Assembly (NCBI GenBank): GCA_022360315.1 | Contig: JAKSDA010000577.1 | Coordinates: 1 to 64,000, forward strand | Length of the DNA stretch: 64,000 bases | Direction of reading: 5' to 3' | Origin: Pseudomonadota bacterium | GTDB taxonomy: Bacteria > Myxococcota_A > Polyangia > Haliangiales > Haliangiaceae | Part shown: positions 52,295 through 60,332 of the stretch, one piece after another | Numbering within the stretch: position 1 is the first letter of the stretch | Layout of the letters: the number at the start of each line of letters is the position of its first letter | The notes under the pieces: generated by a model | Databases searched by the model: none | Told to the model about the DNA's origin: nothing | What the model saw: only the letters and a program-made list of their open reading frames with translations | Program-made: the position numbers and the translations under genes

Positions 52295-55200
52295 TCAAGG
52301 CGGCAAATCAGTAGAAGCCAGGGCGAACGCTCCCCACTGGCGAAAGGCTGTCCGGGCTCTCTTGTGTATTTGTTCGGCCTCTTTGGGTTGGTTCAGAGTG
52401 CGCAACAGGTCGGCTGTCAGCATGTGGGCGATCGCTTCGCGCTGATGGGCCTTTTGGTGGCTCGCCGCGTCGGCAGCGACCTGGTAGAGCGACTCCGCTC
52501 GTTCGAGATCGCCCGACAGACGGGCGTTTTCTCCGCTCACCAGGACGTAAAAGGATTGGTAGGTTTCCGGGCAACTCATCGCATGCTTTCGCAGTGTGGC
52601 CAGCGACGCCCGCAAGCTACGGCGCAACTGCCGGCGCTGCGATCCCCGGCACAGAGACGCGCGTTTGGCCGCAATGAGCGCATCGATGAGCACGTGCTGG
52701 GCCGTGAATATCGAACTGAATGCCGCCTGGCGCAGAGAATCAGCGGAGCGCGACAGCACCCAGGCTCGTTCGTAGTCGCCCAAAAGATAATTCACTTCCG
52801 CGCCCGCGACGTAATAGTAATATCCGGCCAGCACAGCCTGGGGAGAAATTGTCGAGATTGCCGCGTCGGGGTCGTCCCAGGGTGAACGCGGGTCGTCGAG
52901 TCGACCGCGCAGAGCGGAACAGTACTGGCGAAACACCTCGAGCGCGGCTGCAACATCTGGGTGCTGGCGACACAAGATGTCCTGAGAGATCTCTTCGATC
53001 TGGTCCTGAACAAGACCGAGTTCTTGCCCGCGGCACACCGCAAGCGCGATCTGATGGGCCCCGGCATAGGCGCCGTAGGTAATGTCTCCCAGCATCCGAC
53101 CGGTTTGGCGCGCCGCGACCAATTCTGTTTCTGCCTCGGCCAGTGGTCGTATCCACGGTTTGATGAACGCGCCGCGCTGAAGGTGAAAGCGGCTATTGAA
53201 CTCGCCGCCCGTCACCCTTGTGTTGAGCTGCATGGCCACTTCAGAGAGGGCATGGGCGCGGTAGTACTGGTGCAGATGTCCGGCAAAGAGGGCGCCGAGC
53301 GAGCCGAATGCCGAGATCGATTCCCGGCTGATGCCGTGCCGCAGAGACATGCCGACGACGCGTAGAATGAGCAGCGCGTACAGGCGACCATCGCTCAGGA
53401 AGGCGGCCGGCAGGAGTATGGTGAGGAGCCGCATCTGGGCCTGGAGATGGGGGTCGCGCAGTCGTGGCAGGCTGACAAAATCGGGGATGGTGCGCCGACC
53501 CTGATGCCAGCGGAGCACGGCGAACTCGCGGATCAGATCGGCGCGTGTGATGGTATCCGGCACAGCCATACCGGACGAGCGCAATCCCTCGATACCGCAC
53601 GCCACGGCCCGGTCGAGCTTGCCCCGGTCGAGTTCGAGGCGAGCTTTCACCGCGTACGCTTCGAGTTTCTCGGCCGGGCTGCGAAGCTGGTGCAGAAGCT
53701 CGCCAAAAGCGGCTTGTCCGCGGCGCACATCGCCGCTCAGATAGGCCACGGTCATGCGCTGAATCGACAGCGCTCTGGCCAGCCGGTAGGCTTTTGCCCA
53801 GGGCTGATCTCCGAGTAGAGCCTCGGCCTTGTCGAGATAGTCGTCACTGCGAGCATAGGATGTGGTCACGGCGGTGAGCGCGGCGGCACGCAGATTGAGC
53901 TCGGCCAGGTGCATCCGCTGGGTATCTCCGGGCATGGCCTCGACGCCGAGATTGAGATGGTGGACAATGGCGAACACGCGCTCGTCGAGTTTTTTTTCGC
54001 TGGTGCTTTGCACGAGTGCCTGGCCCAGTCGCAGATGGAGTTCGCAGAATTCTCTGGTTCCGGCGACTGCGGACCTGGCGTTCATCACTTCGCGGATTCG
54101 GTCGTGATAGATCTCGACCAGTCGCTCTTCGCCGCGGCGGCTCACCCGGATGAAATGTCCAGCCCGCAATCTGGCCAATACACCCTGCGCGGCGTCGACC
54201 GAGAGCTCGGCTGCGCCGGCCAGAGCAGGCACGGGGGTGGGCAGCCCGACCAGGGCGGACATTCGCAAGAACCGCCGCGCTGGGGCATCCAGAGCCTCGA
54301 TACGCTGCCACAATACCTCGCTCAGGTGGAGCTGGGTGATTTCGCTGTCCCGGCTTCCCCGCCCCCATTGACCCAGTTGTTGCAGAAATAGCGGATGCCC
54401 GTGGGTCTCGTTTACCAGTTTGACCAGCATGGCGGGATCGAGGTAGTGCGCGCCTTTCCACCACGACGTGACCAGATTCAGGGCGTGCTTTTCGGGCAAC
54501 CCGGCGAGCACGAGATGCTGCAGATTGTTGTTGGCGTCGTCGCCGAGGGCGTCGATGAGCCGCTGATCGCGGATATCGTCGGTCGTACGCACAGTGGCGA
54601 AGAACGCGCAGTTTGCAATGGGCGGATGCAAGAGATGCGTCAGTAAATCGAGGCTGTCGTCCTCGACCCATTGCATGTCGTCGACAAACACGACCAGGGT
54701 CCCGCACCGGGCAATGGCGGCGAGTAGCGATTTGAGCTCACTAAACGCCCGGGCCAGACGATTGCCCGCATTGGCCGCGGGGCTGTCCCGCAGGACTTGC
54801 CGCGAAACCGCCGAGACGCGGCGGAGAACCGGAAAGAGCTGTGACAGGGTCGGCACGCCGTCGCGAAGCAGCGGGGCGGCTTGCGCCATGGGCAGGCTTT
54901 CCAGATACTGCGCCAGGTCATCGATGACGACATCGAATCCGCGCAGGGGAACCGATTCTTGTTCGTAGGCCCGTCCGCGCAGGATGATCAGCGAGTCATC
55001 GCGGCTTTGCGCGCGGTCGAGAAAGTGCTGAACCAGGGCAGTTTTGCCGATTCCCGGCTGGCCGTGGACGAATATGGCTCCACTGCTGTGGTGTTCCGCC
55101 CGGGCCAGAATGGCCTGTAGTGTGGCCAGCTCGTCCTCACGTCCCACGAACTGGACACTGTGACGATCGGCCGTGCTGGTATCCTCGGCGATGTTGCTAA

Positions 55201-56149
55201 CCTCGGTCGCCTCGCCACCGGACAGGCGGGCCAGAACCTCGCTACCGGTAAACCGCTCGTGCGGGTTTTGCTGCAACAGAGACCAGCAAAGCTCGTCGAG
55301 ATCGCGGGGCACGGCGGCGAGCATCGAGCCTGGACGCGGTGGTTTACAGGTGCGTTTGGCGTGCAAGACGATATGGCGCGGCCCGGCAAATGGCGGCTGG
55401 CCAACCAGTGCCCAGAACAGCAAAACACCAAATGCGTACCAATCTGCCTGGGGGCCGACCGCGCCCCCCTGGCTCTGTTCCGGCGCCATGAACAGAGGCG
55501 AGCCGAGAATGGCGCCTCGTTCGAGCAGGTTTTCGCGGTGTTCGTCGAGCTGGTGAATCAGGCCAAAATCCAACAATACGGTCCGTCCGCTGGCCTCGAC
55601 CAGGACGTTGCTGGACTTGACGTCGCGGTGCACTCGGTGGGTCGTGTGCAGGGTATGCAGAGCCGAGGCGAGCTGGCCGAAGCAGGCGCGCAATGTTGCT
55701 TCGTCATAGCCGGGTTGGCCCTGTTGCGGGCGAACCTGGTCGGTCTCGGTCGTGCTTTCAGCATGGGTGACTCTGCGCAGAGTTCGCGTGACCGCCATAC
55801 TGGTCGCGCCATGGGAGCCTGTCGGGTCGGCGTTTTGATCCCCGGGTCGAACGTGGTACAGGAGGCTTTGTCCGCGGATCAGCTCCATGGTGTAGAACCA
55901 CTGTCCGCGTTCGCAATGCAGCTCACCCAGCCGTACCAGGTTGGGGTGTTCAATCCCGGCCAGTGAGCGGAATTCTCGTTTGAAGCGAAGCAGAGATCCG
56001 CCGTCTATGACCGGCAGGGTCTTGAGGGCGACCAGTGTTTCCAGGCGGCGGTCGTATGCTTCGTACACCACGCCCATGCCGCCTTCGCCGAGCACGTGGC
56101 GGAGTTCGAAGCGTTTGCTCTCCAGCGCTCCGCTGTGGGTCATACTCAT
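52295..56149 (-). CDS. Ser/Thr kinase fused to STAND-type ATPase and helical repeats
   Basis: A 1284-residue cytoplasmic protein. Kinase domain: LGEGGMGVVYE (20-30), catalytic Lys43 in VALKTLPV, HRDVKSSN (174-181), DFGL (194-197), APEQ. A hydrophilic insert of about 50 residues (100-150) interrupts the region before the catalytic loop. A STAND/AAA_16 ATPase follows: FVHGQPGIGKTALVQHFL (about 360-375). The last 600 residues are helical, TPR-like (AFSELKSLLAAIARCG, and later stretches). Similar kinase-ATPase fusions (PknK-like) are common in myxobacteria. It ends 39 bases from the convergent carboxypeptidase gene. Confidence 0.9.
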   Translation of the reverse strand: MSMTHSGALESKRFELRHVLGEGGMGVVYEAYDRRLETLVALKTLPVIDGGSLLRFKREFRSLAGIEHPNLVRLGELHCERGQWFYTMELIRGQSLLYHVRPGDQNADPTGSHGATSMAVTRTLRRVTHAESTTETDQVRPQQGQPGYDEATLRACFGQLASALHTLHTTHRVHRDVKSSNVLVEASGRTVLLDFGLIHQLDEHRENLLERGAILGSPLFMAPEQSQGGAVGPQADWYAFGVLLFWALVGQPPFAGPRHIVLHAKRTCKPPRPGSMLAAVPRDLDELCWSLLQQNPHERFTGSEVLARLSGGEATEVSNIAEDTSTADRHSVQFVGREDELATLQAILARAEHHSSGAIFVHGQPGIGKTALVQHFLDRAQSRDDSLIILRGRAYEQESVPLRGFDVVIDDLAQYLESLPMAQAAPLLRDGVPTLSQLFPVLRRVSAVSRQVLRDSPAANAGNRLARAFSELKSLLAAIARCGTLVVFVDDMQWVEDDSLDLLTHLLHPPIANCAFFATVRTTDDIRDQRLIDALGDDANNNLQHLVLAGLPEKHALNLVTSWWKGAHYLDPAMLVKLVNETHGHPLFLQQLGQWGRGSRDSEITQLHLSEVLWQRIEALDAPARRFLRMSALVGLPTPVPALAGAAELSVDAAQGVLARLRAGHFIRVSRRGEERLVEIYHDRIREVMNARSAVAGTREFCELHLRLGQALVQSTSEKKLDERVFAIVHHLNLGVEAMPGDTQRMHLAELNLRAAALTAVTTSYARSDDYLDKAEALLGDQPWAKAYRLARALSIQRMTVAYLSGDVRRGQAAFGELLHQLRSPAEKLEAYAVKARLELDRGKLDRAVACGIEGLRSSGMAVPDTITRADLIREFAVLRWHQGRRTIPDFVSLPRLRDPHLQAQMRLLTILLPAAFLSDGRLYALLILRVVGMSLRHGISRESISAFGSLGALFAGHLHQYYRAHALSEVAMQLNTRVTGGEFNSRFHLQRGAFIKPWIRPLAEAETELVAARQTGRMLGDITYGAYAGAHQIALAVCRGQELGLVQDQIEEISQDILCRQHPDVAAALEVFRQYCSALRGRLDDPRSPWDDPDAAISTISPQAVLAGYYYYVAGAEVNYLLGDYERAWVLSRSADSLRQAAFSSIFTAQHVLIDALIAAKRASLCRGSQRRQLRRSLRASLATLRKHAMSCPETYQSFYVLVSGENARLSGDLERAESLYQVAADAASHQKAHQREAIAHMLTADLLRTLNQPKEAEQIHKRARTAFRQWGAFALASTDLPP

Positions 56150-56366
56150 CGCTGTGCCTCTGCCAATACTGTATTCACCGCGTTTGGACTCGGCGGTACA
56201 GGCTGTACAATGGCTCGTCGATGATCAACGGTGATGATCGAGCCACCTGTGATTGGGTCTGACGTCCCGGCGTGGCATGCGGAGCAGAGTTCATTCGGAA
56301 CAGAGCGGCCAGGCGGCCGATAATCCACCCGGCGATTATCGATCCGGGGCACTCTTCTCGGCAAGC

Positions 56367-57063
56367 TTATCGGGTCTGGTCCACGAGCGAACGGCTGCGG
56401 AGTTTTCTGGCCCATGTAACGGCGTATTGCTCGGCGAATTCTTCGACTCCTTTCTTGTTTGCGGCCGACCAATAGCGCCAATCCACGTGGTGCCCGACTT
56501 CGTGCAGGAGCAGGTCCTCCAGGTAGAATCGCCTCAACTGGTGCGGTTCGAACATCGCGTAAAAGCGGCCCTGGTCACAGTGCACTGTGCCACCAAAAGC
56601 GGTTGATCGAGCCCAAGAGCTTGGCACCGGGCCGATGTTTTCCCAGGCACAGCCCGCGGTCCTTTCTGGCCGGATAGAGGATGACGACGCGCGCGCCGCT
56701 GCCCCGGATGTACTCGGCCAGCGGCCGGCTCTCGCCGTGCCGCATCCGCCGGAGCCGTAGGTGGGTGATACCCCTCGTGGGTTCCTCGGGTAGACGGCGT
56801 ATGAATTCAACCGCTTCGGCACCGGTAATGGGAAAGAAGAAATCTCGCGATGGGTTGTCCTGAATGACCATCGGCGTGTCGTCGAAGCGGGAAACCGGCT
56901 TCAGAGAATGAAGCCGTCGGACCAGCCCATCGGTCAGTTTTGGTCGTAGTCTGCCGCCGTATGTGCGGCCAAAGCGGCGGTTTTTCCGCCAGGCCAATCG
57001 CTTTTTCGATTGGCGAGATATCTGCCTGCCCACTCGGGGCGAGCTTGTTGTCGTAGCTGGCAT
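56367..57063 (-). pseudogene. HExxH zinc-peptidase-like gene with a frameshift
   Basis: One reading frame runs from the ATG at 57063 to about 56600 (through KHRPGAKLLGSINRF) and then hits a stop. The other frame continues GGTVHCDQGRFYAMFEPHQL, then LEDLLLHEVGHHVDWRYWSA and EFAEQYAVTWARKLRS. Removing one T from a TTTT run (AAAA at 56595-56598 on the plus strand) joins them into about 232 residues with the zinc motif HEVGHH. Either the gene is broken, the base is a sequencing error, or frameshifting occurs. The N-terminal half is basic (SKKRLAWRKNRRFGR) and unfamiliar. Confidence 0.6.
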
Positions 57064-57482
57064 GATCGGTAATCCTCGGTCTCTGCCCTACAGAGGCATA
57101 CTGGTAACGTTCTGGCAACCGACAGCAGGCACGCCGCCGATTTGCCGCGACAGGACTGATTCGGACGGCGCTTACAGCCAGAGCGGCCAGCGCGCGAATC
57201 AAGAGAACTATCCGATCACAAAAAACACAGGCTTCAAGGGTAGGCAACCCGGCTCCGATGTCAAGAAGGAATCGAGGGTGCGTTCCTGGCGAACGGTGCC
57301 AGGCAGTGTTCTGACCGAGCGGATTGGACCAACGCTGTCATGTACAGATTCCATTGACGCGGTGCACGAGGCCGTGACAACGTTACTGCTGATCAGCACG
57401 TGTTGCGTGTCGTGCTTGCGCAAGCTGCGGCTCGCCCGGTAACTTGCAACCAGACGTACTTGATAGACACAGCAAGGGAGAC
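57064..57482. other. Intergenic region between frameshifted gene and next CDS
   Basis: A 419-bp stretch. Open frames cross it on both strands but none has a ribosome binding site or recognisable protein. Possibly eroded coding sequence; nothing else seen. Confidence 0.35.
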
Positions 57483-57971
57483 ATGGCGACAGGGGTTCCC
57501 GTAGTTCCAGCATGCGGTTTGTACAGGACAACCGCCCCATTGCCCGGTTATGAGGACCGGATTCCGGCCGGTCGGTTGGTGTACTTCCACAACCATTCAG
57601 CCGAGGGACCACCGATCGTGCTCATGCCGGCCAACAACAGCAACAACAAGTGGCAATTTCAATCCCGCGGCTTTCTGGTCCACGAACTGTCCTACCTGGC
57701 CAGCCTCGAACCGCTCAAGCGCGAGGGGTTCTACCGTCTGCGCGAGCATTTTCATCCCAATTCGCAACAGGTGGTCAACAAGAATGCGCTGGTTCAGCTG
57801 GGCTACAATCCCCTCGCCGAGCCCATTCTGTTTTTTCCCACCCGCCACGAGGCCGACAACAGCCTGGTCTTTCCGAAACAGGGTATCAAGATCAATCAGA
57901 AGATTTACCAGTTTCTCGAGCCACTGGATCTGCGCGGGCCTCACATCCCCGACCCGCCGACATTGCATTGA
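57483..57971 (+). CDS. Conserved-looking hypothetical protein
   Basis: A 162-residue protein from ATG 57483, with AAGGGAG 4 bases before it. It has a compact globular look with alternating beta strands (GRLVYFHNHSAEGPPIVLMP, KWQFQSRGFLVHELSYLA, LREHFHPNSQQVVNKNALVQ) and no signal peptide or TM helix. I recognise no family. It lies 225 bp upstream of the CHAT-TIR gene on the same strand and might belong to the same accessory island. Confidence 0.65.
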   Translation: MATGVPVVPACGLYRTTAPLPGYEDRIPAGRLVYFHNHSAEGPPIVLMPANNSNNKWQFQSRGFLVHELSYLASLEPLKREGFYRLREHFHPNSQQVVNKNALVQLGYNPLAEPILFFPTRHEADNSLVFPKQGIKINQKIYQFLEPLDLRGPHIPDPPTLH

Positions 57972-58196
57972 CCCGCTGACCCGGTAGACCGCGAACGGCA
58001 TTTGCAACCTTGGTTCGCAGTCCCGAGAGGCACTGTGCTCGGTCGCCATGCGGCCAGGAGGGCACTGGCTCGTATGTTGCTTCACACTAACCACCTGCCA
58101 GGGAAAACAGCGATTTAGCGCGAGGAAGTGTCTTCTTCACTAGAAAATCGACAGCAGTGATGTCCAGCAATGTAGACATCAGATGGTGAGCGAGTC

Positions 58197-60332
58197 ATGC
58201 CGATGCCTCCACTCGAGACCAGGACTGTATTGATTCTGGGTGCGAATCCGCCCGGGACCGAGCGTTTGCGTCTGGACAACGAGGTCCGCGAGATTCGAGA
58301 TGCGCTACATGGTGCCAGTCATGGCCATTGCTTTCAGCTCGAGTATTGGCCGGCCACGCGTCCACGGGATCTATGGCGTGCTCTTCTCAAGCACAGGCCC
58401 GAGATCGTCCATTTTATCGGGCACGGTACAGAGACAGAAGGGCTTGTTCTCGAAGGTGAAGATGGCCGGACTAAACTGGTGAGCGCCGGGGAGCTGGCCT
58501 CTCTTTTCAGTCTGTTTACGGGGGTTGAATGTGTCCTTCTCAATGCCTGCTACACGCAGGACCAGGCCCGGGCAATCGCGCAACACGTGTGCGTGGCGAT
58601 CGGAATTCAGCGACCGATCAGCGACCAGGCATCGATTCAATTCGCTGTCGGCTTCTACGACAGCCTGGGCGCAGGAGAGTCGCTCGAGTTTGCCTACCAG
58701 CTCGGTTGCCGTGCCGCGCGCTTCGAGGGCGAGCAACTGGATACGATTCAGAAATTCGAATCGGACCGGTCAGACCCGGTTATTCGGCAATCCGGGCAAT
58801 CCCGGCGAGCCAGGATCTTTATCAGTTTTGACCGTGCGCTGCAGCGCGACCGGAACGTGGCGTGGGAACTACGGCGTGGGCTGATCAAATACTATGACGT
58901 ATTTCCTTTGCAGTCGTCGCAGGGCCCCGATCTGATCGAACAGGTCTACCGAATCCACAGAGAAATTCAGAATTCGGATGTGTTTATCGCGATTCTCTCG
59001 CAGAGTGCGGCCCACAGCGAATTGCTCTCGCAGGAGATCGCAATTGCGCACGAGCTGGCCGGCAAACAATCGGGGCGACCATTGCTCTTGCCGATACGAC
59101 ACGGTGATCAATTCCCCCTCCCCTCATCGCTCACTGTCTATCTGGATGACCTCGACTGGGAGTCTTTGCACAATCAGGATGATATACCGCGATTGGTCAA
59201 CAGCATTGCCGGCGGGGTATTGTCGGGCCGGAGTGAGGAGGCAACAAAAGGCGTAAACGAGTCCGATCCAGGGCCACAAGCGTCAAATACACTGCCGCCG
59301 CCGAGGCCCACTGCGGTGCGTCCTTGTCTGGAAATACCTGGCGGGACGATGAGCTCCGACTCGAAGTACTATGTCAAGCGCCGCGAAGACGACACTGCAT
59401 TGCGTGCACTGGATCAGCAGGGCGTCACGATCGTCATCACAGGGGCGCGCCAGATGGGTAAGAGTTCGCTGCTGATTCAGCTACTGAGTAAAATCAGTGC
59501 GGCAAAGAGAGTCATCTACGTCGACTTTCAAGCGTTCAGCCGATCGGATCACCGAGAGGCGGACCCGTTTTATCTGGCGTTCTGTAGCATGATCTCCAAC
59601 CCCGTGGATATGCTGCACAGGATTGCCGAGTATCAAAATAATCCGCTCAGCAACAATCAGCGCTGCACCTACTACCTGGAAAGCATCCTCAAAAGAGTTC
59701 AATTGCCCATCGTACTCGCCATGGATGAGACTGAATCGATCCTATCAGCGCCGTTTCGCGATGATTTTTTTGGTATGGTGCGGAGTTGGCACAATAGGCG
59801 CGCAGCCGAACCGATCTGGAAGAATCTCGATCTCATGTTGGTCAGGTCGACCGATAATGAATTCATCACAGACCCCAGCCAATCGCCGTTTAATGTCGGG
59901 CTGCAGATACGAATGAACGACTTCACACCCGAACACGTTGCCGTCCTCAACCGGAGCCATGATCGCCCCTTTGAGGACAGTGAGCTCGATCATCTCATCC
60001 AGCTCATCGGCGGTCATCCGTACCTGGTCCGGCAGGCCCTGTACGAAGTAGCCAGCAAGCGATTCACGGTTGCCGGCCTTTTCGATCGGGCCGCCGACGA
60101 TGAGGGCCCCTTTGGCGATCACCTGCGTTACTTTCTGTTGCGACTCTACGACGATCCGCAACTCGGACTTGGTCTACGTCGAGTCATCAGTCGACAATCA
60201 GGATTGGCTGAGCTGGATAGACGGATCACCTATCGCCTGCTGGGCGCCGGATTGATCAAGCTGCAAGGCGGGCAGTATATCCCCCGTTGCAAGCTGTACA
60301 ATGACTACTTTGGGACTCATCTCCGTGACTAG
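58197..60332 (+). CDS. CHAT-like caspase domain + TIR domain + P-loop NTPase protein
   Basis: A 711-residue protein. Residues 1-195 resemble a CHAT peptidase: EIVHFIGHGTE with His76 and CVLLNACYT with Cys118 form a caspase-like dyad. Residues about 204-335 are TIR-like: RARIFISFDRAL, then SDVFIAILSQSAAHSELLSQ with candidate catalytic Glu275 or Glu280. After a Pro linker, residues about 385-711 form a P-loop NTPase: GARQMGKSSLLIQ (416-428), with IGGHPYLVRQALYEV in the helical lid, an AAA_35-like pattern. Both TIR and CHAT are effector modules in bacterial immunity. The last 32 bases overlap the next gene, so the two are coupled. Confidence 0.8.
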   Translation: MPMPPLETRTVLILGANPPGTERLRLDNEVREIRDALHGASHGHCFQLEYWPATRPRDLWRALLKHRPEIVHFIGHGTETEGLVLEGEDGRTKLVSAGELASLFSLFTGVECVLLNACYTQDQARAIAQHVCVAIGIQRPISDQASIQFAVGFYDSLGAGESLEFAYQLGCRAARFEGEQLDTIQKFESDRSDPVIRQSGQSRRARIFISFDRALQRDRNVAWELRRGLIKYYDVFPLQSSQGPDLIEQVYRIHREIQNSDVFIAILSQSAAHSELLSQEIAIAHELAGKQSGRPLLLPIRHGDQFPLPSSLTVYLDDLDWESLHNQDDIPRLVNSIAGGVLSGRSEEATKGVNESDPGPQASNTLPPPRPTAVRPCLEIPGGTMSSDSKYYVKRREDDTALRALDQQGVTIVITGARQMGKSSLLIQLLSKISAAKRVIYVDFQAFSRSDHREADPFYLAFCSMISNPVDMLHRIAEYQNNPLSNNQRCTYYLESILKRVQLPIVLAMDETESILSAPFRDDFFGMVRSWHNRRAAEPIWKNLDLMLVRSTDNEFITDPSQSPFNVGLQIRMNDFTPEHVAVLNRSHDRPFEDSELDHLIQLIGGHPYLVRQALYEVASKRFTVAGLFDRAADDEGPFGDHLRYFLLRLYDDPQLGLGLRRVISRQSGLAELDRRITYRLLGAGLIKLQGGQYIPRCKLYNDYFGTHLRD

